Below, in pieces: positions 46,401-54,736 of a stretch of 64,000 nucleotides of DNA. Every line of letters begins with the position of its first letter. The first letter of the stretch is position 1. A program made the translations under genes and the position numbers. This stretch comes from Bifidobacteriaceae bacterium (GTDB lineage Bacteria; Actinomycetota; Actinomycetes; Actinomycetales; WQXJ01), in assembly GCA_031270825.1 (NCBI GenBank), contig JAISXH010000047.1:1-64000 (forward strand). Reading direction: 5' to 3'. The notes below the pieces were generated by a model. It worked only from the letters and a program-made list of their open reading frames with translations, was not told the DNA's origin and did not search any database.

Positions 46401-46933
46401 AAATCCAGGTCCGGCGGGTCGGCGGCGAGGTCGAGGTGGCTGACCGGTGTGATCGGCCTCAGCCAGGCCCGGGCCCCGTCGGCGCCGACCACCACCGCGG
46501 CGGCGCCGCCGACGGCCATTCGAGCCAGACCCGGCACCGATTCAGACGGCGGATAGGTGACCGGCTCGCCCAACTTCATGGCGGCCGGATCAACCAGCCG
46601 GAAGGCCGTCGTCCCGGTCACCGCCACATCCTGCCCGGACTGCGCCACATCGAAGTCGCCCTGACCGGCCGTCAAGGTGAATCCGCCGGTCAACTCCTCA
46701 ATCGGGGCGTTGTAGCGGGCCACTTTCGGCTGGCCGCCGGCCAGATTGGTGACCCAAACCGAGGAGTCGCCCAACTCGACCGCCTGAGTCGGGAAGCCCG
46801 GCCGCGTCAAGGCCAAGCTCGCCACCAGCGCAGGGAGCGCCGCCCAAACCATGCGCCTGATCCATCTGCGCAGTCCAGGGGCGCCGATCTGGCCGCCTTT
46901 CGCCCTCCCATTCTTCACCGGCGCGACCGTCAT
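40406..46933 (-). CDS. Giant surface protein with Ig/cadherin-like and fibronectin type III domains
   Basis: Protein of 2175 residues. A basic N-terminus and one hydrophobic helix (MVWAALPALVASLAL, about residues 28-43) act as signal anchor. Roughly residues 45-500 look like a beta-propeller (MAPDGKVFAVAPDGRIIQLW). Then follow about ten Ig/cadherin-like repeats marked by ND or DPDGDxL motifs (VLGNDSASG, IDPDGDPLVLAG, FDPDGDTLSIAA, IDVDGDGVSLLQG, VLANDVDLAG). At about residues 1690-1960 are two or three FN3 domains (GEALVSWAPVVG, NRIDLNWSPPPVP, ESVNVAWEEV). Ala/Gly-rich insertions occur near positions 44700 and 42800. The C-terminus is Ala-rich and ends acidic without sorting signal. ATG 46933 overlaps the kinase-like stop. 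A wall-spanning adhesin or scaffold is inferred. Confidence 0.9.
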   Translation of the reverse strand: MTVAPVKNGRAKGGQIGAPGLRRWIRRMVWAALPALVASLALTRPGFPTQAVELGDSSVWVTNLAGGQPKVARYNAPIEELTGGFTLTAGQGDFDVAQSGQDVAVTGTTAFRLVDPAAMKLGEPVTYPPSESVPGLARMAVGGAAAVVVGADGARAWLRPITPVSHLDLAADPPDLDFSGATGGLGGETGPAVDAESKTDFSADRAACADSCGSRIVMAPDGKVFAVAPDGRIIQLWLEGRDPGGQSPSERVRTRDLGRVDWPAVAGSASVEPSDGISAVTALGDHVYALSGTILAWDGGAVDLGAYGPADSLKLQTPAANAAGQPPAGVVVATAEALLLIGPRGQVTEWKTGNRGQPATPTAAGDCVHAAWAAGPERGDNYIASCGGAKTASRALEGLGEGARVVFRVNRLTVVLNDVQDGRLWMPLQDDQVRAVLNWDQIDPKPLQAEEPAAAAVRDRESDCGDQAGELAAREDEFGVRPGTSAVLTVLGNDSASGCEALGIERIDGLDPASGRAEPVLAGRAIQFTPAPGLTSARFTYTVSDLGGQTDTAAVVVTVSDTANRPPAVPAQPLRLAMELGAQATYRALEDFIDPDGDPLVLAGAATDDPDLRVSWHPDGAVTVMSANGSPRTAAVRLAVTDGLGAAASPATLNVELVEPGTLVPAADAVKADTAVGQTVTLDLRQALRTGHLAAPVFALDGQGDPLTEAKLDPSTGQLSFTASVANTYSLAVTISTGVHAGAEVGADTGADAGVGAQANAAAGVEAGGGAATSSGAGGGKDAGAGRMVARIDVAEVGEPALVAVLDTVYVRPGQPTVIDPLANDGIGAREVALLRDFRLPESPGLSAVPLGHQHLEIADNGGQGSEDIGYTVTAGGVTANGVIRVVHAAAGPGQDPVVTPQTLTVRAGGVVTIPVLEHSFDPDGDTLSIAAAMIEPSPPCGKVYASGRSVRYQAPPTPCPEPVTVAVPVVDDAGGSALGRFTVAVHRSNAAKAPPQPLDLTARVFQGQEVTIAVPLTGIDVDGDGVSLLQGLDIYPQNGTITEIGPDYIKYRAGQDQSPGSEVFVYAVEDWAANRATASVTVGVAAPGDGAFGVVARDDKATARPGKVLEVPVLANDVDLAGQTAPEFCADEPPSWSSDLLRAQTDPATGRLIVLLPPEPGQYQVVYHACGRGGDHDSASLNLTVDPAAPVVPPQAKDIVSPPQATIDKASVDIDVLRTAYNPSGLVSDLELFLPQDAGGQAVLKNASEVTVTLQDDLPTIVFYGLRNTDAEARGATAYGSITVPPISRPPYLRPDVAPIRVPAGGETVIDLDVFVAVARGRVGAFLFDPSGGADGSGGSGRPDVEDGTGGGSGPSAGDSTGGVDQKAGAAAGGSSTGGASTGGASTGGGQSLSGDAGGGLTARHGRAVAANAGRGIGYAPDRDHAGPDRIEFWVADTADSADPLLKKSKLWLDVLVTPDSDSRLSFQDPTPQVERGGSRTIDLADFVRVDGAPPGDPGLIRVGPLDTSASGLEVRRSGTAVTIEAGLEATVGDRAAIALTLAYGGGAAQTGFRLSVAVIETKLPAVKPNAPAQVKVARGQAQAVPVLAGVFDPWANQEPARLEAVVATGEVGASVSGQSITVTAPAAQGGAATGSATGGNATSGNAAAAVSFVVVDAAGRRQTGRFPVVVRDKPAAPGAVTAVPGNRGEALVSWAPVVGPAAGGEPVQSYRVTLAGADCEEAPADRLSSRCRMNSLAYGVRYRVEVRARNAIGESDRPGVGVLDYDTTPDPPLAGQAVAGKNRIDLNWSPPPVPTGAVDHYTVTCNGAVVGATVRTTRLTVTGLGAGVTQSCSVQAVGRKGASAGAAFEPCTPYGELDQPAPPTVSWADEESVNVAWEEVANAGVPVAYTLVANGSPVGGCTATPCAVALAPGEVATFAVRVASEQADIGAKTSSPAGPLRQGPAALEPLPEPVLAVEAAAGSDEPGGLVGAADQTSPPWVGVVWPEQPVRPGFDVVAEWYFDGQRLSSALTRFGGLTAGVHTAQVVYCLASHGSVPLVSGFPAGRLCAQSPQARIEVAPAAVGGAAPGLQGLTAIMAGRSDVDSSAGPGVPGMVWLGPGAAWTAVTRAGATTIRQTAARAAAWLAAVTAAAQIAARAAVTITARTSARAVAGAAAKLRFETEDEDEHGASNR

Positions 46934-48756
46934 CGGCCCTCGCAAACTCGAAGCGGTTGGCCGGAGGTTTTCTCCCCGCGGACCAGACGCACCTCGATAC
47001 AGACCGGCCCCGCGCCAAAGGCGCCGCGGGGCACGGACACTTGGTCCTGGCCGGTCGTCCTGATCTGATCCGGCGCGGCCAACAACCACCACAGGTACTG
47101 GTCGCCTTGGCGCGGCGACGGGTTGGTCCAGGCGAAATACGGATCGCCCAGCGAGTCGACCGTGACCGTGCCGCCTTCCAGCCCCGGCAGCGGCGGATCG
47201 GGTTCAACGATCTGGACTCCCGGGGTGCCCAGTGCCGCCCCGGCCGGCGGAATGTCCGAGCGTCCGAACCACCACATCGCCATCGCCACGGCCGTCACCA
47301 GGGCGGCGGCTGCCCCCAGGGCGATCGATCCGGGCGGCCGAGCACACCCGCGTTCGGCTCGGCCCGGGCCGATGCCCGCCGGCCGCGGTGTCGTTGTTCG
47401 CCTGCGCTGACCGGCGCCCCTTCGGCCGTCCCCCGCCGCTGATCGTGTCGACGATGCCGTCCGGGCCGCCCGCGGGGACCCTCCGGCGCGCGCTCGTCGC
47501 CGACGCGGCATTGGCCGAACCCGCCCCAAGGCAGACGATCCCGGTTCATTTGGCGGCGGTGCTGGCGGGGCGGGCTCCCGCAGGACGGGCAACGGCAGAG
47601 CCAGTTCGCTTGTGGTCGGCTGCACTGGTTCCCTGGCCGGCGGCGGCGCCGGGCCTGGCGCCGGTGGCGGCGGCAGCGCCAGGATGGGCAACGGTGGGAC
47701 CGGTTCACCCGCAGACGGCGGCGCCGGCTCCTCGGCCGGCGGCGGCACAGCGGTGCGGCTCGGCGGGGGCACAGCGGTGCGGCTCGGCGGCGGCAAGGGC
47801 GGCGGCGGCGAAGGAGGCATAGTTTGCGGACCTGAACCCGAGGGATGCGGTTGGTTGGGCGGCGCGTCTGCGACCGGCCTGGCAGCGCCGGCCATGACTC
47901 CGCCAGACCAGGGCTCGCTCTGATGCGCCGCGACGACCGAGCCGCCAGTCATGACCACCGCCAAGGCGGCCGAGAACTCGCCCATGGTCAAGTAACGGCC
48001 CTCGGGCCGCGGCCCCAGGGCGATGGCCAGCAGCTCGGACAGCGCCTCAGGCAGGCTGTCGCTGTCGGGCCCTGCCCGCCGGCGCCCCTCTGGCGCCGAA
48101 GCCGGTGAGGCCGGGCCAGGCGGACGCCGGGCGACCAGCGCCCGCAGGACCGCCGCCAGGCCGTGGACGTCCACTGCCGGCGTGGCCGTGACTTCGGCTT
48201 CGGCGCATTCGACCGGCGCCCAACCGACTTGACGAGAAGCCGCCCGGTAGCGCGACCCGCTCGCGACCGCCGCCGCGAATCCGATCACGACCGGTCCTTG
48301 ATGTCCCAGCACCAGGTTGGCCGGACGGACGCCACCATGGACAAGACCCCGGGCGTGCACCGCGCCCAGGGTCTTGGCCAAGTCCAGGGCGATGCCGCCA
48401 GCCGGTCGCCACGGCACCGGCCCCGCCGCGATGACCTGTTCAAACGTTGGGCCCTCGGGGAACTCGGTGACTAACGCCGCCCGGCCGTCACTGGCCTGGC
48501 GGCAATCGACCAACCGCACGGTCCCACCGACTTCATCCACCGCGGCCAAAGCCCGGGCCTCCTGGTCAAAGTCCCCCGCCGAACCCAGTTTGACCAGGCG
48601 GGTGGCGCCGGTGGCAGTGTCCTCGAAGAGGAACAACTCTTGATCGGCGCAGCCGCCGAACGGCCGGCCGCGAGTCAAGCCGCTCAGGGACGGCGGGCCG
48701 GGAGAGGGACCGCGAACAGCCGGGCTGAGCACCGATGTCTTCCCCATGCTCGCCAC
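46930..48756 (-). CDS. Membrane-anchored serine/threonine kinase-like protein (predicted pseudokinase)
   Basis: 608 residues from GTG 48756, supported by AAAGGA six bases upstream; an in-frame TTG 48774 is the alternative. The N-terminal about 270 residues follow the PknB kinase fold: Lys in TRLVKLGS (about 56), helix-C Glu in FDQEARALAAV, and the catalytic-loop region LVHGGVRPANLVLG. However the HRD Asp is Gly (HGG, about 140-142) and the DFG motif reads GFA (about 159-161), so phosphotransfer is unlikely. A Pro-rich linker with duplicated PPSRTAVP follows, then a basic region, one span (ALGAAAALVTAVAMAMWWFG) and about 90 extracytoplasmic residues. First gene of the long operon. Confidence 0.87.
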   Translation of the reverse strand: MASMGKTSVLSPAVRGPSPGPPSLSGLTRGRPFGGCADQELFLFEDTATGATRLVKLGSAGDFDQEARALAAVDEVGGTVRLVDCRQASDGRAALVTEFPEGPTFEQVIAAGPVPWRPAGGIALDLAKTLGAVHARGLVHGGVRPANLVLGHQGPVVIGFAAAVASGSRYRAASRQVGWAPVECAEAEVTATPAVDVHGLAAVLRALVARRPPGPASPASAPEGRRRAGPDSDSLPEALSELLAIALGPRPEGRYLTMGEFSAALAVVMTGGSVVAAHQSEPWSGGVMAGAARPVADAPPNQPHPSGSGPQTMPPSPPPPLPPPSRTAVPPPSRTAVPPPAEEPAPPSAGEPVPPLPILALPPPPAPGPAPPPAREPVQPTTSELALPLPVLREPAPPAPPPNEPGSSALGRVRPMPRRRRARAGGSPRAARTASSTRSAAGDGRRGAGQRRRTTTPRPAGIGPGRAERGCARPPGSIALGAAAALVTAVAMAMWWFGRSDIPPAGAALGTPGVQIVEPDPPLPGLEGGTVTVDSLGDPYFAWTNPSPRQGDQYLWWLLAAPDQIRTTGQDQVSVPRGAFGAGPVCIEVRLVRGEKTSGQPLRVCEGR

Positions 48757-48997
48757 AACCCGTCCTTTCGCCAATCGCCGAGTTCCGGTCCGCTTCGAAA
48801 ACCGCGTTCGGTGGCTTCACGAAGGCTCTTCGACCTAGCGCCGGAGCCTTTGCCCGGGGACACCCCCGAAGTCGAACCGAGTCCGTTCGCCGAAGCGCCG
48901 AACCCCTGTTGAGGCTAGGGGACCAAGCCAGCAGACGGCCCCAGAAACGATCAGCCCTGTGGACAACCCTCGCCGCGAACCAACCGCCTACCAGCGG

Positions 48998-49062
48998 CAG
49001 CGACCAGCGGCGGCAACCAGCGTCAGCGACCAGCGGCGGCAACCAGGGTCAGCGACCAGCGT
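48998..49062. repeat. 2.5 copies of a 26-bp tandem repeat
   Basis: Units beginning CAGCGACCAGCGGCGGCAAC start at 48998 and 49024, and a partial third at 49050. They are non-coding and lie next to the 8-bp array. Confidence 0.85.
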
Positions 49063-49070
49063 CACCGGTC

Positions 49071-49150
49071 CAACGGCCCAACGGCCCAACGGTCCAACGG
49101 TCCAACGGCCCAACGGTCCAACGGCCCACCGGCTCAACGGCCCAGCGGGC
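49071..49150. repeat. Ten-unit 8-bp tandem array (CAACGGYC)
   Basis: Seven consecutive units are CAACGGCC or CAACGGTC, followed by three degenerate ones. The array ends 20 bases from the ahcY stop and lies on the promoter side of the kinase-like operon. Eight-base units make it prone to slippage. Confidence 0.9.
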
Positions 49151-49169
49151 CGCCGTCTCGACGGCCCGC

Positions 49170-50659
<1,490 letters not shown>

Positions 50660-50663
<4 letters not shown>

Positions 50664-50827
50664 GGCAGTTCGCCTAACTCGACGGCGCGGCCCGCCAGCA
50701 TCGACGGGATGCCGTCGCGGACCGGATAGGCCAGCTGACAGGCCCGGCAGACCAGATGGCCCGGCCGATCGCCCAATTCGCCCCGACAGCGGGGGCAGCG
50801 CAGAGCCGCGCGCACCCAATCCTCCAT
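50660..50827 (-). CDS. Trm112-like zinc-ribbon protein (55 residues)
   Basis: A 55-residue gene: [19 protein letters not shown], then [20 protein letters not shown], then [16 protein letters not shown]. Two CxxC pairs (CPRC and CRAC) and the ending [12 protein letters not shown] are diagnostic for the Trm112/YcaR family of small zinc proteins, which in other systems activate methyltransferases. The ribosome binding site GAGGAGGG is excellent. Its TGA overlaps the ahcY GTG start, so SAH hydrolase is translated with it; pairing a methyltransferase activator with the enzyme clearing SAH is functionally sensible but inferred. It is conserved between manB and downstream genes in actinobacteria. 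Confidence 0.93.
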
Positions 50828-50920
50828 CGTCCCTCCTCTAACAGCCTCTTATGGTTGCTACGGCGTTTGCCTTCCGCGTTTCCGCCGGTCAGCGTTCCGC
50901 TGCCCGGCGTCAACACGGTC

Positions 50921-50945
50921 GGAGCGTGGTTATTCACCACGCTCC
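50921..50945 (-). terminator. Hairpin at the manB stop codon
   Basis: GGAGCGTGGT (50921-50930) pairs perfectly with ACCACGCTCC (50936-50945) around a 5-base loop, beginning in the manB stop codon itself. No U-run follows. It probably ends or trims the manB message before the Trm112-ahcY pair. Confidence 0.6.
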
Positions 50946-52354
50946 TAATGCGGTTCGGCCACCAGCCCGGCCAGACCGTCGCGCACCTTGGTCATGACAT
51001 CGCGGTCTTCGGCCTCGACATTCAGGCGCAGCAACGCCTCGGTGTTCGACGGGCGCACATTGGCCCACCAACGGGGCAGACTGCCCCAATGGTTGACGGT
51101 CAGGCCGTCCAGGGAATCGAGGGTGACCGTGCCCCTGGCGGCGTCGCCGGCGTAGGCGGCCTGAACCTTTTGGATCGAATGGACCGGATCCGCCACCCGG
51201 AAATTGACCTCGCCCGAAGACGAGTAAGGGCTGTACATATCCGCCAGCCGGGAGAGCGGCAAATCTTGCGACCCCAACGCGGCCAGCACATGCATGGCGG
51301 AAAGAATGCCCGAGTCAGCGTAGAAAAAGTCGCGAAAGTAGAAATGGCCGGAGTGCTCGGCGCCGAAAACGGCATCGCGCTTGGCCATGGCGGGCTTGAT
51401 GACGCTGTGGCCCACGCGCGTGCGCACTGGTTCCGCGCCGCAGGCCCGCACCAGTTCGGGCAGCACCTGGGAAGTGATGGCGTTGTGGATGATGACCGCC
51501 GCGCGGCCCGCGGCCTGCTCCCGGCGCACCTCGCGCAAGGCGATGATCACCCCGATGACCGAGGGGGAAACGGCCTGGCCGGTTTCATCGACCACGAAAC
51601 AGCGATCGGCGTCGCCGTCGAAGGCCAACCCCAAATCGGCGCCTGACTCCAGGACCGCGCGGCGCAGATCGACCAGGTTCTCAGGGTCGAGCGGGTTGGC
51701 CACATGGTTGGGGAAGGTGCCGTCCGGATCGAAGAAGAGCGGCACCAAGTTGATCGGCAGGGGCGCCAGGCCGGCCGCCGTGCCCAAGGCTGCATCGGTG
51801 ACCACGCCACCCATGCCGTTGCCGGCGTCCACCGCGACCGTCAGCGGCCGAATCCCGGTCAGGTCGACCGCCCCGCGCAGAAAGCGGGCGAAGTCTGGCA
51901 GGACGTCGTCGCCGCGCACGCTTCCCGGCTGCGCCGCCGCCGGCGGGTCGGGATGGGAGTCCGCCCAGGCCACGATCTCTTTCAGGCCGGTTTCCAGCCC
52001 GATCGGTCTGGCGCCGGCGCGCATCAGTTTGAGTCCGTTGTCGCCCCCCGGATTGTGCGATGCCGTCAACATGGCGCCCGGCAGCGATTTGGCGCCGCTG
52101 GCGTAATACATGGTGTCGGTCGAGATCTGGCCCAGATTGATCACGTCCAGCCCGGCCAGGTTGGCGCCTTCGGCCAAAGCCTGGGCCAACTCGCCGCCGG
52201 AGACTCGCATGTCGTGGCCCACCAGCAGGGCGGGCGCGTCTTCAAACGCATGCGCGATGGCCGCCCCCAGCACCCGCGCCTCATCCGGTCCCCATTGCTC
52301 CGGCACCGCTCCGCGCAAGTCATTGGCTTTGAGGATGCAGGAGAGGGATCGCAT
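50945..52354 (-). CDS. manB: Phosphomannomutase/phosphoglucomutase ManB
   Basis: Cytosolic alpha-D-phosphohexomutase of 469 residues, interconverting mannose-6-P and mannose-1-P for GDP-mannose and cell-envelope mannosylation. The phosphoserine loop is MLTASHNPGGDN (S99), the metal loop FDGDADRCFVVD at about residue 250, the sugar loop GAEHSGHFYF at about 335 and the phosphate-binding RPSNTEALLRLNVE near the C-terminus. The N-terminal ILKANDLRG replaces the more common KAYDVRG. With ManA at the right end it supplies mannose-1-phosphate; DUF3499 and a small unknown gene lie beside it, as in mycobacteria. Confidence 0.95.
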   Translation of the reverse strand: MRSLSCILKANDLRGAVPEQWGPDEARVLGAAIAHAFEDAPALLVGHDMRVSGGELAQALAEGANLAGLDVINLGQISTDTMYYASGAKSLPGAMLTASHNPGGDNGLKLMRAGARPIGLETGLKEIVAWADSHPDPPAAAQPGSVRGDDVLPDFARFLRGAVDLTGIRPLTVAVDAGNGMGGVVTDAALGTAAGLAPLPINLVPLFFDPDGTFPNHVANPLDPENLVDLRRAVLESGADLGLAFDGDADRCFVVDETGQAVSPSVIGVIIALREVRREQAAGRAAVIIHNAITSQVLPELVRACGAEPVRTRVGHSVIKPAMAKRDAVFGAEHSGHFYFRDFFYADSGILSAMHVLAALGSQDLPLSRLADMYSPYSSSGEVNFRVADPVHSIQKVQAAYAGDAARGTVTLDSLDGLTVNHWGSLPRWWANVRPSNTEALLRLNVEAEDRDVMTKVRDGLAGLVAEPH

Positions 52355-52537
52355 TCAATCAAGCATATGTGGTCAGCGCCTTCGCACTCGCATCCAGGCG
52401 CGCCTGGCCGACCGTCACCCACCGGCTCCCCAACTGGGCTGATCCCCGGGCCGCCAGGCACAACAGCGGCGCTAGGCTGAGGTGTGCGCGCCGTAGCGAG
52501 GCGCACGCGACCCAGCACCTGTGAAAGGAAACCCCCC

Positions 52538-52909
52538 ATGCCGACTTCGACCTTTTTTGTCTCGGGCGATCCTGAACGCGCCCGCACCACGATCCACGAT
52601 TTGCTGACTCGGATGGGTTTCACGCTCCAGTATTCCGGCCCTTTCAACGGCGTGGCCGAACGCGGGTCCAAAGGCGCCACCATCGCCGCGGGGGCCTTGG
52701 CCGGCTCCAACCAACATCTTCGCGTCAAACTGGCCCTGGCCCAGGACCCCAATGGCAACACCGCCATCACGCTGGCGTCCGACACCACCGGGATGGCGGC
52801 CGGCTTGATCGGAGTCAGGCGCGCCTCCAAGGCTTACAACGAGTTGTTCGCCTCGGTGCGAGGCACTTTCCAGCAGGCGGGCGTGCTGCTGGGCGAAAGC
52901 CAAGCCTGA
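52538..52909 (+). CDS. Conserved small protein of unknown function
   Basis: A protein of 123 residues starting MPTSTFFVSGDPERARTTIHD. Start ATG 52538 follows GAAAGGA at 52523-52529. It has no signal peptide; a Gly/Ala-rich central stretch (GSKGATIAAGALAG) and TLASDTTGMAAGLIGVRRASKAYNELF give a mixed alpha/beta pattern, and ERGSKGATIAAGALAGSNQHLRVKL suggests a compact cytosolic domain. I do not recognise the family. It is divergent from manB and converges with DUF3499 across a strong terminator. Confidence 0.75.
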   Translation: MPTSTFFVSGDPERARTTIHDLLTRMGFTLQYSGPFNGVAERGSKGATIAAGALAGSNQHLRVKLALAQDPNGNTAITLASDTTGMAAGLIGVRRASKAYNELFASVRGTFQQAGVLLGESQA

Positions 52910-52912
52910 CCT

Positions 52913-52949
52913 GGCGCCGGCCGCCCGGTCCAACGCCCGGGCCGGCGCC
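52913..52949. terminator. Bidirectional terminator-like hairpin between convergent genes
   Basis: GGCGCCGGCC (52913-52922) pairs perfectly with GGCCGGCGCC (52940-52949) around a 17-base loop, right between the stop of the plus-strand small gene and the stop of DUF3499. Confidence 0.65.
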
Positions 52950-52960
52950 CGGCCCTCAAG

Positions 52961-53314
52961 TCACGAGCCGGGGATCAGCCGCAGGTGGCCGTGCCGCGAT
53001 CCGCTGACCGCGACCGAGGTGGGGTAACCGCCCTGGGCCTGGCGACCGCGTTCGCGCACCGATTCGGCCAGGGCGGCCAATTCGTCTTGGGTCCGGCCGG
53101 CTGGTTCCATCTGCGGGGCCAGGCGGATTACCTCCCAACCGCGCGGCGGCACCACTTGCTTGGCGTGCCGGGCGCAGAGGTCGTAGCCGTGCGGGTCGGC
53201 GACCGCCGCGAGCGGCCCCAGAACGGCCGTGGCGTCGCGGTAGGCGTAAGTCATTGTCGCCACAGGCTCGTCGGGGCAGCCGACATGCTTGCAGCGGCGG
53301 CGGATCTCAACCAC
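52961..53314 (-). CDS. DUF3499 family protein
   Basis: Small cytosolic protein of 117 residues, conserved in actinobacteria beside manB (the mycobacterial counterpart adjoins manB too). Cysteine/histidine pairs typical of the family are visible: RRRCKHVGCPDEPVATMTYAY and YDLCARHAKQVVPPRGWEVIRL, probably a zinc site. The start is set at GTG 53314 because the conserved domain begins directly afterwards; in-frame readings further upstream overlap the divergent metallopeptidase-like gene. Function unknown. Confidence 0.85.
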   Translation of the reverse strand: MVEIRRRCKHVGCPDEPVATMTYAYRDATAVLGPLAAVADPHGYDLCARHAKQVVPPRGWEVIRLAPQMEPAGRTQDELAALAESVRERGRQAQGGYPTSVAVSGSRHGHLRLIPGS

Positions 53315-53385
53315 CTTGGCAGGGTAACGCGGCCAGGCTCCGGCGTGGCGGCGCCACGCCGGACCAGTGACGGTAACCTGAGAGC

Positions 53386-53871
53386 GTGTTTCGCCGTCGC
53401 GCTCAGCCCAGCCAGGAGTTGACGGCGCCGGCGAAGCTGCCTCCACGCGATTCCGGCCGGCGGCGCGACCGCCGCGGACACGGTCCCCGCGGACCGCTGT
53501 TGCCGCCGGGCCTGCCCGGCGCGCTGAGCCGATCAGACCGCTTCGACGAGTACACCCGGGCCGCGCTGCGGCGGCTGCAGCAGCGTTGGGAGCGGCGCCT
53601 GGGGCGCCTTCAGGTCGCGGTCGAGCCGGTGCCGCCTTCGGATGGGCCCTCCTGGGAGAACAGCGTCCCGTTGGCCCGCTCCTTCCCGGCCGCCGACGGC
53701 CTGCCGGACCGGATAATCCTCTACCGCCGCCCGATCGAAGCCCGCGCGATCGACTCCCGCGACCTCGGTCTGCTGATCCTCGACGTGTTGGTGGAACAGT
53801 TGTCCCACTTGTGGCGAATGCCGCCGGAGGATGTCGACCCGGGCTTCAACCAGCCGCCGGAATGGGAGTAG
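53386..53871 (+). CDS. Metallopeptidase-family protein lacking HExxH
   Basis: Protein of 161 residues matching the actinobacterial branch of minimal zincin-like proteins found beside DUF3499. It has the RDRRGHGPRGPLLPP N-terminal phrase, DRIILYRRPIEARAIDSRDLGLLILDVLVEQLSHLWRMPPEDVDPGF. In the place of the zinc-binding HExxH helix it reads VLVEQLSHL, so it is unlikely to be a peptidase; relatives in this branch appear to share the loss (from memory). The start GTG 53386 has only GAGAG upstream. Reads away from DUF3499. Confidence 0.8.
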   Translation: MFRRRAQPSQELTAPAKLPPRDSGRRRDRRGHGPRGPLLPPGLPGALSRSDRFDEYTRAALRRLQQRWERRLGRLQVAVEPVPPSDGPSWENSVPLARSFPAADGLPDRIILYRRPIEARAIDSRDLGLLILDVLVEQLSHLWRMPPEDVDPGFNQPPEWE

Positions 53872-54019
53872 CGGCCAGCGGTTACCTTTGGCGGTTCTGA
53901 GCGGAGTTATCTACGTGGCAGAACGGGCGGGAACGGCGTTGGCGGTCGTGTCGGCGGGCTGGCGCGGGGGGCTTTCAACAGACAATATCGGATCGGGGGC
54001 TGTCACCAGGGAGGGCGCA

Positions 54020-54736
54020 GTGCAACCAGACGAACAGTTCGCGGCCGATCCGTCCGCCGGGCCCGGCCACCCTTCGCCTCCGCCGACGCCCTCCGGCCCA
54101 GCCCCAGGTTGGCCCGCCGCCCAGCCCGGTTACCCCCTGTCTGCGCCGATGCCGTCTGGCCCGGCTCCGCTGACGCCCCAGACGCCGCCAGACGACCAGT
54201 TCGGCGGCGATCCGGCTGGCGGGACGTTGACGGCCGAAGCGCTGGCCCGAACTGAGACCGTGATCCAGCGCTACGCCGACATGGTCTTCGGGGTGGCCCT
54301 CACCCACACCGCTTGCCGGGGCGACGCCGAAGACGCCTTCCAAGAGGTGTTCCTGATCTACCACCGCACGCAGCCGCGTTGCCGCAGCGAAGAGCACCGC
54401 AAGGCCTGGCTGCTGCGGACCACATTGAACGTCGCCCGGCGCGTCGCCACCTCGTCCTGGCGGACCCGCGTGGTCCCCTTGACCGTTGACGATCCACCCG
54501 CGCCGGCGGCCGCCAGCTTCACTTTCGCCACCGAGCGCCAAGACGCCATCTTCCGGGCGCTGGCCCAGGTGCCCGAGGGCGCCCGCACGGCGCTCTACTT
54601 GTTCTATTTCGAGGACTTGCCAGTCAACGAGATCGCCAGCCTGCTCGAATTGGAGCCGGCGGCGGTCAAGATGCGCCTCAGCCGCGGGCGGGCGCAAATG
54701 CGAGACCAGCTTAGGGAGGAGCTTTTCAATGAATGA
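54020..54736 (+). CDS. ECF-family RNA polymerase sigma factor
   Basis: Sigma factor of 238 residues from GTG 54020 (GGGAGGG four to ten bases upstream). The first about 75 residues are Pro/Gly-rich and disordered, unusual for ECF sigmas. Region 2 (VIQRYADMVFGVALTHTACRGDAEDAFQEVFLIYHR) and region 4 (ALAQVPEGARTALYLFYFEDLPVNEIASLLELEPAAVKMRLSRGRAQM) are complete. The stop overlaps the next gene by 8 bases (ATGAATGA), so sigma and the adjacent membrane protein are made together, the usual arrangement for sigma and anti-sigma. Confidence 0.92.
   Translation: MQPDEQFAADPSAGPGHPSPPPTPSGPAPGWPAAQPGYPLSAPMPSGPAPLTPQTPPDDQFGGDPAGGTLTAEALARTETVIQRYADMVFGVALTHTACRGDAEDAFQEVFLIYHRTQPRCRSEEHRKAWLLRTTLNVARRVATSSWRTRVVPLTVDDPPAPAAASFTFATERQDAIFRALAQVPEGARTALYLFYFEDLPVNEIASLLELEPAAVKMRLSRGRAQMRDQLREELFNE

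Larger units (their letters stand above)
48757..49169. other. 413-bp gap upstream of the kinase-like operon, with two repeat arrays
   Basis: No credible gene. It should contain the promoter of the long operon, but no convincing -35/-10 pair was found. It holds a 26-bp repeat (48998-49062) and an 8-bp array (49071-49150). Around 48790-48900 there are several CGAA/TTCG-rich short inverted words, such as GTTCGCCGAAGCGCCGAA, of unknown meaning. Confidence 0.6.

Noticed and set aside
49071-49150. CRISPR-like array
   Set aside because: Units are 8 bp without spacers and no cas gene is near; it is a simple tandem repeat.
50828-50920. Possible SAH riboswitch upstream of Trm112-ahcY
   Set aside because: GC-rich stems exist but the conserved SAH-riboswitch core is not recognisable.
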